Positions 12,470-24,000 of a stretch of DNA of 64,000 bases are shown here, piece by piece. Where the stretch lies: NCBI GenBank assembly GCA_030737835.1, contig JAUJYN010000038.1, forward strand, positions 434,001-498,000, written 5' to 3'. The notes under the pieces are model-generated. The model saw nothing but the letters and a program-made list of their open reading frames with translations. It was not told where the DNA came from and made no database searches. Each line of letters opens with the position of its first letter. The first letter of the stretch is position 1. The translations under genes were made by a program, and so were the position numbers. This DNA is from Acorus gramineus (Eukaryota; Streptophyta; Magnoliopsida; Acorales; Acoraceae).

Positions 12470-13035
12470 AACTATAACTCATTCCAGAACCTACAGAGTT
12501 TTTTCTGTTTCCATCGACATGGATATTGTCTAGAAAATATAATTATGTTGGCACTCCATGTGTCTAACTCATTCGAAAACCTACAGGTTTTTTTTCTGTT
12601 TCCATCGACAGGGTCATTGTCTAGGAAATATAATTATGTAGACATTTCATGTGTCTAACGCATTCTAGAACCTACAATATTTTTTTTTCTATGTCTATCG
12701 ACATAGGAATTATCTAATAAATATAATTATGTAGACACCCTATGTGTCTAACTCATTCCAGAACCTAAGATTTTTTTTTCTGTTTTCATTAACATGGCCA
12801 TTGTCTAGGAAATATAATTATATAGACATCCCATGTGTCTAACTCATTCCAGAACCTACATGATTTTTTTTCCGTGTTCATCAACATAGGAATTGTCTAA
12901 GAAATATAATTATATAGACATCCTATGTGTCTAACTCATTCCAGAACCTACATGTTTTTTTTTCTATTTTCATCGACAACTACATTGTCTAAGAAATAAA
13001 ATTACATAGCCATCCCATGTGTCTAACTTATGCCA
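12470..13035 (+). repeat. Tandem ~92-bp repeats, block 2 (about 6 copies)
   Basis: This is the same unit and orientation as block 1. The landmark recurs at 12559, 12650, 12743, 12834, 12926 and 13018, spacing 91-93. The two blocks flank the 1.65-kb centre of the MULE. Confidence 0.9.
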
Positions 13036-13964
13036 ATTACTTAGGGTGGTGGGATTGACCTAGCCAATTACTTAGAGTGGTGAAAAAAAGAGGGTGGTGC
13101 CCTTAATGCATTTTTGAGAGTTATGCACGGATGACAATATTGTAAATAAAAGGTGGTGTTTAATATAAATGGGGTGGTTGGAATATCCGCCCCTATGTTA
13201 TAACAACTATCATTTATACCATTCTCATTCTCGAGGAACTCATTGTCCTTGACATTTATTTTCTCCATCAAAATCACTCACCGATTTTGTTTTATATTTG
13301 TTCAAATAGTTGTTGTATGACTTATCCAGTATTCTATAATATAATAAAATTCCCAGGAAGCTCATATGTTTGAGGGAACATCGATTTTATTTTCCCTTTG
13401 CCCCTGCTCTCTGCATGCATTATATATTGTATTATTTATATTGCCTTGCCTTGTCTATGCATCAAAATTCTTTCTTCTCTAAAACAAAATAAAAAAATGT
13501 TTCGGCCATGTCCAATCCCATCTTATGGGAGTAATATGTACATGAATCCATGGTTTATAATCAAAACCCATCTTATGTGATTAATATGTTCATGTTATCC
13601 ACATTTTGTTCCTGACAATGAGCATATGCGTAGAGGTAATTAGATTTATTTCATCTCTTCAAGTTCATTTACCCTGGTTAGCTGAAGCTAACCTTCATCG
13701 AACTTGCTCAATTTTTTTTGCTACGCATATTTGGTTTGTTTAGTTTCTAATGTTATTGTTGTCTTGGAGCGCAACTCAATTAAATATTTCTAAGAAACTG
13801 TCATTATTATTATTATGGATGCTTTGTACTAATATTCATTTTCATGTTGTCAATAGTGATGCCAATACAAACCATGAACAGTGTTGTCTTTTAAGATGAT
13901 TTGTCTATTTTCCATTTCATTGAATAGTTTGGTTTATGAAATTATATTTTAATTGTATAAAGAA

Positions 13965-14335
13965 AATCATGTGTCCTTGTAAGATCATGTAAAAATTATG
14001 ATAATATATGTCCCTATTGGACTATATAAAAATTATGATTACATGGATCCTTGAAGAACCATATAAAAGTTATGAATTAAATGGATCCCTGAAGGACCAT
14101 GTAAATTTTTTTTTTCCTGAAGGACTATACAGAAGTTATTATGTGGATATTTGGAGGATTATGTAAAAGATATGATTAAAAGTGTCCCTGAAGGACTACA
14201 TACAATTTTATTATCCCTGGAGGATTATATAAAATTAATGTTTACTTGAGTCCCGTAGGAGTATACAAAAGTTATGATAGTTTTATGGTCCCTGAAGTAT
14301 CATAAAAAAAAAATATGGGTACATGCATCCTAGCA
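13965..14335 (+). repeat. Degenerate ~45-55-bp tandem repeats in the Copia internal region
   Basis: About eight units contain variants of TCCCTGAAGGACTATATAAAA and TTATGAT. They lie upstream of the integrase remnants, where gag would be expected. Confidence 0.7.
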
Positions 14336-15163
14336 GGAACATGCATAAACACCTCATTGTGAAAGGTCCATCGACCATTATGCCTCAAAGATGCTCCAGT
14401 AATAGTAATATCAAAAACAAAAATATTATTATCAAATTTCATGTCTTTTCATTACTAAACAATGAGCTTTGATAATAATATAAATAAATAAAAAATCATG
14501 AAACCCGATCTATTGACTCAGCATCGCTGCCTGAAGTAAATGTATTTTATTTTATTTTGAGCGATGGATATGGTTAAGGGTTATTTCATGGTTTATATAA
14601 CTACAACAATTGTAGAAATGACAAGTTATTTAAAACCACCAGAAGTGAAATGCTATTGAATGAAAGCAAGGGAAAGTTTTACAAAACATCCCCTAAAATA
14701 CAAAGGAAAATGATTGTCATCTATGTGATATTGAAGAACATGATTACGTACCTGAAGTATGCTTAAACTCATTATTGATCATGTACTTGATATATGATTA
14801 GATATTTGTCCATTTTATATTTACGTCTTTATTTTTGTTTGTTATATGAAATGCAGTTTTATATTTCTGGATTTACCTTATTCTTCTCACATTTTTCATA
14901 GAATAAAGTATGAAAATTTTAATATTATGTCTTGAATATTACAAAATTGTTTGTAAGCTCTAGAAGAGCAAACATCATATTATCATGAATTACATAATGA
15001 TGCTTCAAACAGTTAAAATTTTATTACCCATTAAAGAACCAGAAGATTCTTTCATCCAATTATGTGTATTATTTTTTTGGGATTATCATTTTAATGAGGC
15101 AATATTCTCGTCGTTGAGCGTACCTAAAGTACGATCTGTTCCTGAAGAACAACAAGAATTATC

Positions 15164-16660
15164 GTGGAATACATCCACTATGTCTCATCTAGACTCACGT
15201 ACCGCTCAACACAACATGAAAATCAAATTCCTAATGCCAGAAGTGACAGACCTATAGGTTCAAAAGATTCAACTCTCCAGAAGTGGAGATCAAATGAAAA
15301 ATCATGCTCTAATAATGCTCTAGAAGAAGTTATACATAATGCTCCAGAGGAGATTATGAACAATAGATCCACTTTCTCTAAAACTCCAGAAGAGTATAAT
15401 GTCCCTGAAGATAAACGAGTCACAGAAGTGACTACACAAACTCTGGAAGAGGAAAAGATACCTAATGATATTGAGATCTTTATATTTTATTTATATGCAT
15501 ATAAGAGAAATGTGGAATCGCAAATAAATTATCATCGATGACATATTTATCATACGAAATAACTACTGAAATTTCAAAGGGCGATGATTACAATGAACCA
15601 CACAGCATAAATAAATGTCAACAAATAAATAATTGGCCAAAGTGAAAAGATGCTATTCAAGTAGAATTGGATTTTCTTGAAAAATGTGGTATATTCGAAC
15701 CTATAATACATACCCCAAAAGATGTTAACCCTGAAGATTACAAATGTGTGTTTGTAATGAAGCGAAATGAGAAAATAAAATTATTAAATATAAGAGACGT
15801 CTTGTGGCACAAGGCTTCCTACAGAAACCTGGAATTTGACTATGAAGAAATATATTCATCAATCATGGATACAATAACATTCCATTACTCAGAAATTCAC
15901 GAAGTTTTTAAAAAACTCGATATGAGACTAATGGACGAAGTAACAACTTATCTATATGGGAATTTACATGAATCCCTAAAAGATAGAAATTGCCTAAAGC
16001 AAAATCAAAGAATATATACTCAATAAAGCTAAGACGTTCATTGTACAGCTTAACGTAGTAGGTACAACCGTCTTAGTGAATACTTGATAAAAGCAGGATA
16101 CGAAAACAATCAAATTTGCCCGTGTGTCCTTATAAATATATCTAGTAAGGGATTTGCTATTTTGATAGTTTATGTTAATAACATAAATTCAATTGGGACT
16201 CCTGAAGAGCTCAACAAAACTACATAATATCTTTTGAATGAATTGAAGTGAAAGATCTTGCGAAAACTAAATATTGTTTCAGCCTGCAAATCGAGCGAAG
16301 CCCAAGTGAGATATTTGTCCATCAAACAACATATATTGGTTTATTCTACTCAAAGAATTCCACTAATAGTTTTTTTATTAAAAGAGTATTATGTGCATAT
16401 TCAAGATATTTTTCAAATCCTCACAAGCATGCTATGTATCTACATGTGGTGGTACAACGATCTCTTAGAGTTTTATTTTACAGGCTGTTGGTGGCCACAT
16501 CTTCTAATCATTATGAAGTTTGTGAATGTGAAATTGATGTTCTAAAAATTCAAGAGAAGGACAATCTCACCAATTTGTTCACTAAAGTTGTACAGCTGTC
16601 AATATTCAAGAAACTGGTGTACGACATCGGACGCAACGGATTTGTAATCAATCATTTTGG
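15164..16660 (+). pseudogene. Copia pol remnant (integrase tail, RT, RNase H)
   Basis: Homology is spread over several frames. The end of integrase and linker appear at 15199-15541 (RPIGSKDST, APEEIMNNRSTFSKTPEEYN). The start of RT is at 15667-16026 (FEPIIHTPKDVNPEDYKCVF, DYEEIYSSIMDTITFHYSE). RT continues around 16080-16200 (LIKAGYENNQICPCV, ILIVYVNN, where the YVDD box has become YVNN). RNase H pieces lie at 16248-16660 (DNLTNLFTKVV). Several frameshifts and stops separate these blocks, and the catalytic Asp change also marks the copy as dead. Confidence 0.8.
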
Positions 16661-16919
16661 CCTTATCATTATAAGAGGGAGTATATTTTTAGATGACATT
16701 TGCGTGTTGTACTCTTTTTCCTCTTTTTTCTTCGCCTAGGTTTTGTCTCACTGAGTTTTCCTGGCAAGGTTTTAACGAGGCAGTCTTAAAGCACATACAC
16801 CAATCTAAGATAAAGTATATTATACTATTTTTTCTTCGCTTTGGTTTTTTTCCACTGGGTTTTTCAAACAAGGTTTTAATGAGGCAATTATTTTAGTGTG
16901 GTGGTCATCCAAGGGAGAG

Positions 16920-17220
16920 TGTTGTGATTATGATGGATGACCACCACCCATAACTCCCACCACCTTCTCCATAACCCTCTTTCTTCACTTCCATAACCCC
17001 CACTTTTAATCAGCCCACTAACTACCCTCACCTCTTATGACTTGTAACTCTCAACCTTTGAAATTCCTCTATGTACCTTATAAATAGGTGGGTTCATCAT
17101 GTATTTTATAACGAATGAATAGTGAATAAGAATCTCTCTATATTTCTCTTCTTTTTATATGCTTTGATTGTGTATTCTTATATTCATGTATTCCATTTAG
17201 TTTCCATTTAGTTTATAACA
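16920..17220 (+). repeat. 3' LTR of the Copia element
   Basis: It starts TGTTGTGATTATG directly after the purine tract and ends TTTATAACA. Compared with the 5' LTR it has a 10-bp internal duplication near 17200 (CATTTAGTTTC repeated). Confidence 0.9.
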
Positions 17221-18044
17221 GTACATACTTTTATTTAAAAAAAAAAAAAATTAACACGTGTGCCGTTAGAAAAGTTGATTGCCAAAATGACCAAGTATAA
17301 TATTTTCCGCCGAGAAGAAAGTGAGTCCAGGGGATGGAATTAGCTGATTATACACAAAAAAACACAAAGGAAGCTAAACCAGAATACCATGCATAATTTC
17401 AGTCCCTCACTGGAATACCTCTGATAGCCCAATCCAGCTAGTTTTAACAATAGCATCTCTACATCAGAAGGAAATAAGTAACTGAAAGTACTGACTGATC
17501 TGGCACTTTTGTCCCCTGTTGTCCCATAGTCACTCTGGTATACTTCTGTTGCTCTTTCTGTCATTATGAGGCTTCCCAGTCAGATTAAATAGAACATCGT
17601 GACAGTAGGCGCATATTCAACCTTGATTATCAGTTCCCTCACTGAAATAAAATGAAATATATGTATAAATAAAAAGGGATAAGAGAGAGAAAGAAAAACA
17701 ACCTCACAGTTGATTATCAAGCAATAGAGAGTGCACCTCCATTAAAATGTCAAATAGAAATAGAAAACCTGCTTATACCCCCAAATCATATTCCATGCAC
17801 CAAAATCTTGGCATACGTGCACAAATCATGAACATAAACTAAAATGGAAGTTACAACTGAAAACATTGGGATGCATATGCATGTGGGGCTCCATATAAGC
17901 ATCACATAGGTGTTCTATGAATGTGAGACACTAACAGATCAAGCGGCACAACAAACTCATGCCTGTGATATAAGAAAGTGAGGAATTGATAAGTTTAACT
18001 CCAAAAAAAAGCAAGGATAAACTATACCTGCATGTGGAGAATGA
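17221..18044. other. Downstream flank of the CYP57 gene
   Basis: This is non-coding DNA after the CYP57 stop codon (minus strand), with the likely 3' UTR. A 74-aa minus-strand frame at 17340-17564 has no recognisable domain and is not called. Confidence 0.35.
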
Positions 18045-21000
18045 TCACGTAAGGGATTTTCCGGCCCATTCTCGATTCTGTCGCTTGAACTTTGCTTCCA
18101 TCTTATTGAACTTTTCTTTACCTTTTTCAAGAAGAGGGTCCTTCACCACATAATCTCCTGGATCATCTCTCCGAGCCATGCCATCCTATAAACAATTGCA
18201 GAAATTTAGAGAAAAAAATAACAGGAATCTTTATTGGACTTAAGAGAGGGGAAACAATGTTACCTTTTTAGAAGGATCAGGTTCAAATTTCAAACAGCTC
18301 TTCTTCCATCCATCGTCATCTTCCTCATCACCCTTGTCAGACTCAATACTTGCAGACGCACCCAATTTTTTTGAAAGAGAATTCTTGAATCTTTCAAGCT
18401 TTGCCAGAGTCTAGTAAAAAAAAAAAATGAAATAAGGATTAAAAGAGCATCATGATACACAATTCAAATCAATCATTTAAAAAATTGAAATATTACAAAA
18501 TAATTAACAGAAAGTTAATGGTTTCAAAAACTAACCATGTCAGTTATTGTACAATGAGAAGTTGAATGTTAAGCATTAGTAAGAATGAAATATACCTTGA
18601 TCATGAATTCCTTGTTCACTAGAACTGTCAATATGTCTGAATATAGGAATATGAGATAAGAGCACACAAGAAACTCACAATGAACTATATGTTTGCCTGA
18701 ACATGCATATAATTATGCCACAACAATAACATGTCAAGGTTTGTGATCATCGAAATGTTGCCTTATCCGGCTACAGCACATGCCAGTGTCCCTATACTAT
18801 CACTATGTTTTCTATAGGTGCAAGTCCATATCTGTGTCATTGTCCCATCATTTCATAGAAAAGGGTGAGAACTCCTGACCAATTTTTAAATTAATACACA
18901 GAAAATGACCTTTTTAATGTCTACACCCATCTAAATTCTGTGGACATCTGAAGTTCAAAGGATCAAATTGGAAATTGTATATGAAACATACATCTTCAGC
19001 GCGGCCTAGCAGCCTACGCTTCTTTTGTTTATGCAACTGCCGTTCTTGTTCACCATGATTCAATAGTTGAAGGTCAACATTTGCTTTAGCCAGATGCTCG
19101 GCCCTTGCTTCTGATCCAACTCCTTTTTTCTTCAAAGATAGCTTTTCCACTCCAGAAACATGGGTCTCATCTTCAACATCGTGTCTGGTGTGCATTAAAT
19201 AAAAAGATCAAGAAAATCATTATTGCCATATAAAAATTGTGAAGTAGACAAAAATAGGGTTGGATAAACAAAATTGAAAGTCAATATGTGACTACTGATA
19301 AATATGTATCATACATACAGCATTTGACAGACCAATACGATACTGGACCAAATCATTTAAAACTAAATATTATCAAAGGTAATAAATCATTTCCCTCGTA
19401 CAATCCAGATGTTTTATATCTTTAGTATAAATAAAATGACATGAATCTTTTTCTTTGCACGTAATCTTTTTCTTCATGTTTAATGATGATGGTCCCTTTT
19501 CAGTTAATCGTTCAATATATACAGGATGCAGACCCTCTCCCATCCCTCACATAAAACATTTTTTTTCTTAACAATCAATTCTCCCAATTGTCAAAATGTT
19601 TTTCTTGATCCCAAAATCAATTGTAGTCCATCTAAGCAAAGAATGTGCCATTTGTTTTTACAAATTTCTTTGTGGAAGCTCTAGACAAATTTTATTCCAT
19701 TAATGAAGCATCCAAGAAGCTTACCATTCTCATATTTTATTAAGTTTATAGAGATGTTAAATAAATGACATCATTATTTGGGATGTTGCATTCTAAAGTC
19801 TATAAGCAAATTGTATGGAAGAAGAATATTATCCACATTCAAATAAGACAATATATCCATTCATGCCCTTCAATGGGAAACAAATCTCATCACCATTTTC
19901 CAAACAGTTGGAACAAAGCTTCTTCCACTTGAACATAGTCATTTTGATGGTTAAGGCACTACTCTAGGGTCTTCACTTTCAAACAGTCAATGATATTAAT
20001 TTGTGGATGACTATACTAGTTATACGTAGAATTATTTTCTTAACAAGAAATCTCAGTTATTTTAAGTATCCCTCAAATTGACAACCCTTGTTGCGGCCCA
20101 TGTTCGGAATGTATCAACTTTTCAAGACTGTATCTTGTTTTTAAAAATCAAGGAACGATGTGAATGAGTTTACAATTTTTGTGTTAATCGATTCTGTTGT
20201 AGATGGAGTTATTAGTAATAAAAGTTCATCCACTATGTTGAGTTAAACCTTCATTTTATATGATAATGTTAATTAAATGACCCAAATTTTGAACCATTTA
20301 CTTTTGATATTGATTGTGCAATTGTATAGAAAGAGATACCTCGGAGATGATACTTTATGCACCTCCTTCTGAGGACGTTTCTCTGCAAGATGAACATTTC
20401 ACCAGAAAAATTAATTTCTACTCATGGACCTTGCACTGTTGCACATTAGCATAAAAGAGATCATTCTACCAAATAAACAAAATCTAACTAACTAAATAGA
20501 GGGAGTATCTAACAACCTTCTGAACTGAATATGGGAGGCTCATATCAATAATAACAAAAAAAGAGAGTCTGCGTCTGCTTGAATGCTTTTTTTTTACTCT
20601 CTTTTTATAAAAAGGTTGGAACGGTCATATTAATGAAAGATATCCTCGGACAGGAAGGGGATGAGGGTCTCCGAAAAAAGAAAAGAGGAAAAAATTTAGA
20701 TAACTCCTCACAAAATGATAGGACCCCCAAAATAGCGAAACACTTTCCCTTCATTGCTTGAATGTTACATTGATCATGAATTAGGGTGATATAATCAAAA
20801 TTAGAATGAAACAGTATTAATCTGTTTAATAACATGCATGATATTGAACTTGTTTGTAGTCAAAAGGCAAAAGGCTATGTCTGTTACCTCTGTCATAAGA
20901 AGAATGCACTTTTATCATCAACTGAATACAGATGGCTGGTGTTCTATATTGTTAATAGTGCCAAAGAGCACATGTATTTTATAAATGATCAAATAATTAA

Positions 21001-24000
21001 AAAAAAAAGTATCATATTGAAACTATCCAAGATCAGTCCTGGATAATATAATGATCTGATACTGCTTCATGATACATGGAACAAAAAAAATTAACAAGCA
21101 TCATAGAAATCCCATTCATGAATAAACAAATAGCCCACCAGCTAACAGGAACAGTACTGGGATACCATAAGTTTTGTCCCCTTTCTTAAAATTCTAGCCT
21201 TCTCCCAAAGCTGTTCTAGGGAATTGCAGTTCCCATTCATCGAAAAACAGCATTACGTAGCATCTTATGAAAACTGAAATCAGAAACAGGTGAGGAGCTA
21301 TTATCTCATACAGATTGCACAAGGCCGGTGTTGGGCTTAGAACAGTAGAAAAGGACAAGTTGTGGATAATAATTTTTCGATGAAAATGGATGCTGAAACA
21401 TTAAATGACCATAATGTTACAAACAAATATTACACAGTCAAATATTGACATTGTAACTATACATACACAAAATACAATAAAAAATGACAGAAAATCTACA
21501 TTACCAGGAGCCAATTTTTGTCTACTAGAGACATCTCCCAAAGTTTTACGCTTTTGAAGAATTTGGTCTCGCATGCGTGCATCAAAGTCGGCCTCGTCAT
21601 CGTCAATATCTCGGTTAGGTGAACGAGGAAGATCCTTTTGAGGGTCTTTCACAGAAACATCTTTCTTAGAATTTAATGCGTCTCTTACAGATGTATGCAC
21701 ATCCTTTTCCTTCTGACTTTTTGCAGAGCTCTTCAAATAAAAAATCACGATATGTTTCATGAGGGTCTCATAATGTGTTTACGGAGACTACAAATGCACA
21801 CGAACCATAATGAAGATGAAAGACTAAAAATTGAGTTTAATGAGTTAAAGAGAATCTCCAAAATACAAAGTTCAGGTACAAAATCTACAACTTCACTTGA
21901 ACAAAGAATAATTAGACATACTAAAACTAGCTACCTCTATAACTTGCAAAACAGTAGTAAGCAGCATGCATGTTAAGAAAAAAAGGACAAATAACATCAA
22001 CAGAAGGAAGAAGTTGTTGACTAAGGGATGTCCATTGTGACCAAGTAAATGCCATGAAAACATGACTGAATAGCAGAAGTTCATGCGAACATGTACAATT
22101 CTGACAAAATTTTGAGGGAGTTGGGGATGGGCAAATGACATCCTAGATAATTCCAAACCTGAGAATAATTCCTCCAAATTAAAAAGTAATTTATTGCACT
22201 TGCGATGGACATAAGCAATTAAAGAGATCTAAGGGGTTTAGTTAGGCAGAGATAAACGTTCATTCAAAAATCAGTTATTTACATTCTATTCATATCACAC
22301 AATTAAGGGGGAAAGACAGTGGGCCGTGGGGACTGGGGAGTGATGAACAGGAAAATCCTCACTTGTGAGCAAAGTTCCCATTGAAGTATAGAAGATGGTG
22401 TCACGAAAGTTCGACAGTTCTTTTTTATGGTTCTCATTGTTCATAATATTGTTATTCAATATTAAAACATAATAACATCAATTAAAATTATAATGATAAG
22501 CGTGCAACAACAACAAAGGTTTCTTTTTCCTTAAATAATAATGCAAAAATTTCTCTTTCCTTAAAGTTTTCTTCATGTACAAATTAAGGATATCAATTTA
22601 AATACACAAGCATAGAACACTAAAACCTCCAAAGAGCTAAATTTATATATATAAAAAAATAACACAGAATTATCACTCAACTTCTTCAATATATGTAAAC
22701 AAATCAGTGAAAATAACTTGAAAACTATGTCACGAGAATTAGTTCTACAAACAAGAACACCAGTTTGTTTATAAAGATATAATGAACACACCATGATGAA
22801 ACTTCAAAATCCACGACATGTTAAAATATGATACCAGGAAGTGGAGTCTCACCGTTTCTTTTCCCAATGTTTCATCTTTAAGAAGACGTGCATCATCTAA
22901 AACATCATGGCTACTCTTAATCTTTACATTCACACTTGCTAATTCTTTTTCATCCTCTTCAACTTCCTCCCCGAAAGATAGCAAGTTCAGTTTCCTACAT
23001 CATCCACAGCCTAAGATCAATAAAAAATATATTTTCTTCTTCAAAAAAAAAAAGGTATTCAACAGTAAATGTGTTAGAAGACTAGCAGCATTAAAACTCC
23101 ATATCCAATTATGGATTACATTAGATCTAAAAGTGCCAGTAAACTTACTTCCCAACTTTATGCTTCTGAGCTTTGTCCTCAACATCAGACAGAGAATGAG
23201 GCAAAGACTTCCCATGCACTTCTCTGGGAATAATATCATCAAATGGATTCCATAATACCTGAATCATAAACCTCCAAACCTTAAAAATACAAAATAGAAA
23301 TTGGTATAATATGTAACTATTCAAACCCTCTTTCTGGTGCACATCTAAGAAGAAGAAAAAAAGTTGCTATATGCTTATCCACATACAATTATAAGGACAA
23401 ACTCAATTCAGATTTTCCAATACGGACATGAAAAAAGTGAACAGGGAATACGATTTAAACATAGATGGCTATCTTTCATTAAAAAGAGAATCTGTTTGAG
23501 AGCAAGGGACAAGTTGATTAGTGGAATCAATAGAAGACAGCCAAAAGAGGAGAGAGAGAAAACAGGTGTGTGGATGCAGGAAGGAAGAGAACCATTTATT
23601 TTTATTTTATACATTAAAAGAAAGGTAGACAAGCTACCACAATTCATTCATAAAAAGGTTAATATTGTCAAGAGAGAGATCTTGAATCAAAAGATTATGT
23701 CTATCTAATCATAAAATCCCCATAAAAAATAGCACACAAATAGATCCCAAAAGACCATTTTTGATCTTGTATACAATGCAAGCTACTATTATTTCTCCAA
23801 ATAAGAGATCACACTCCAATCTTGAAGACTCTCAAATTATTGTTCTTCCTTGCCCACTCCAAAAAACAACAATCAATGCTTAAAGTACCCTTACATTAAT
23901 AATAAAACAAAGCCCATGGGAAATAGGGTTTAAGGAGGGGATAAAATATAAGGAACTCACTTTGACTTGCGGGACTTGCCATCTTTTTTATTTCCTTGAT

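Larger units (their letters stand above)
9717..13193. mobile_element. Mutator-like element (MULE), non-autonomous
   Basis: The ends are imperfect inverted repeats: GGGCAGCGATACTCCCACTACC at the left, and GGGGCGGATATTCCAACCACC as the reverse complement of the right. Flanking 9-mers TATGTTTTA (9708-9716) and TATGTTATA (13194-13202) differ at one base. Nine-base target duplications are the MULE signature. It carries two blocks of 92-bp repeats, a duplicated exon-like module and a short ORF, but no transposase. It lies wholly inside the Copia element. Confidence 0.75.
9253..17220 (+). mobile_element. Decayed Copia-type LTR retrotransposon, interrupted by a MULE
   Basis: Two LTRs (290 and 301 bp) share TGTTGTGA starts, a TATAAATAG box and TTATAACA ends. 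The flanks are GTACA on both sides (9248-9252 and 17221-17225), a 5-bp target duplication. After the 5' LTR comes CGTTATCAGCACGA, a PBS-like sequence seen in Copia elements; before the 3' LTR is the purine tract AAGGGAGAG. Coding remnants occur in the Copia order integrase tail, reverse transcriptase, RNase H. Removing the 3.48-kb inserted MULE and its duplicated 9 bp leaves about 4.5 kb, a normal Copia length. The LTRs differ at many positions, so the insertion is old. Confidence 0.9.

Noticed and set aside
17340-17564. 74-aa minus-strand ORF downstream of CYP57
   Set aside because: No domain and no splice link to the CYP57 reading frame, which ends at a family-typical terminus at 18045. Probably 3' UTR or intergenic.
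23936-24000. Possible extra CYP57 exon with GACTTGCGGGACTTGCC text in intron 3
   Set aside because: Exons 3 and 4 already join in phase and match the family without a gap, so an extra exon is not needed.
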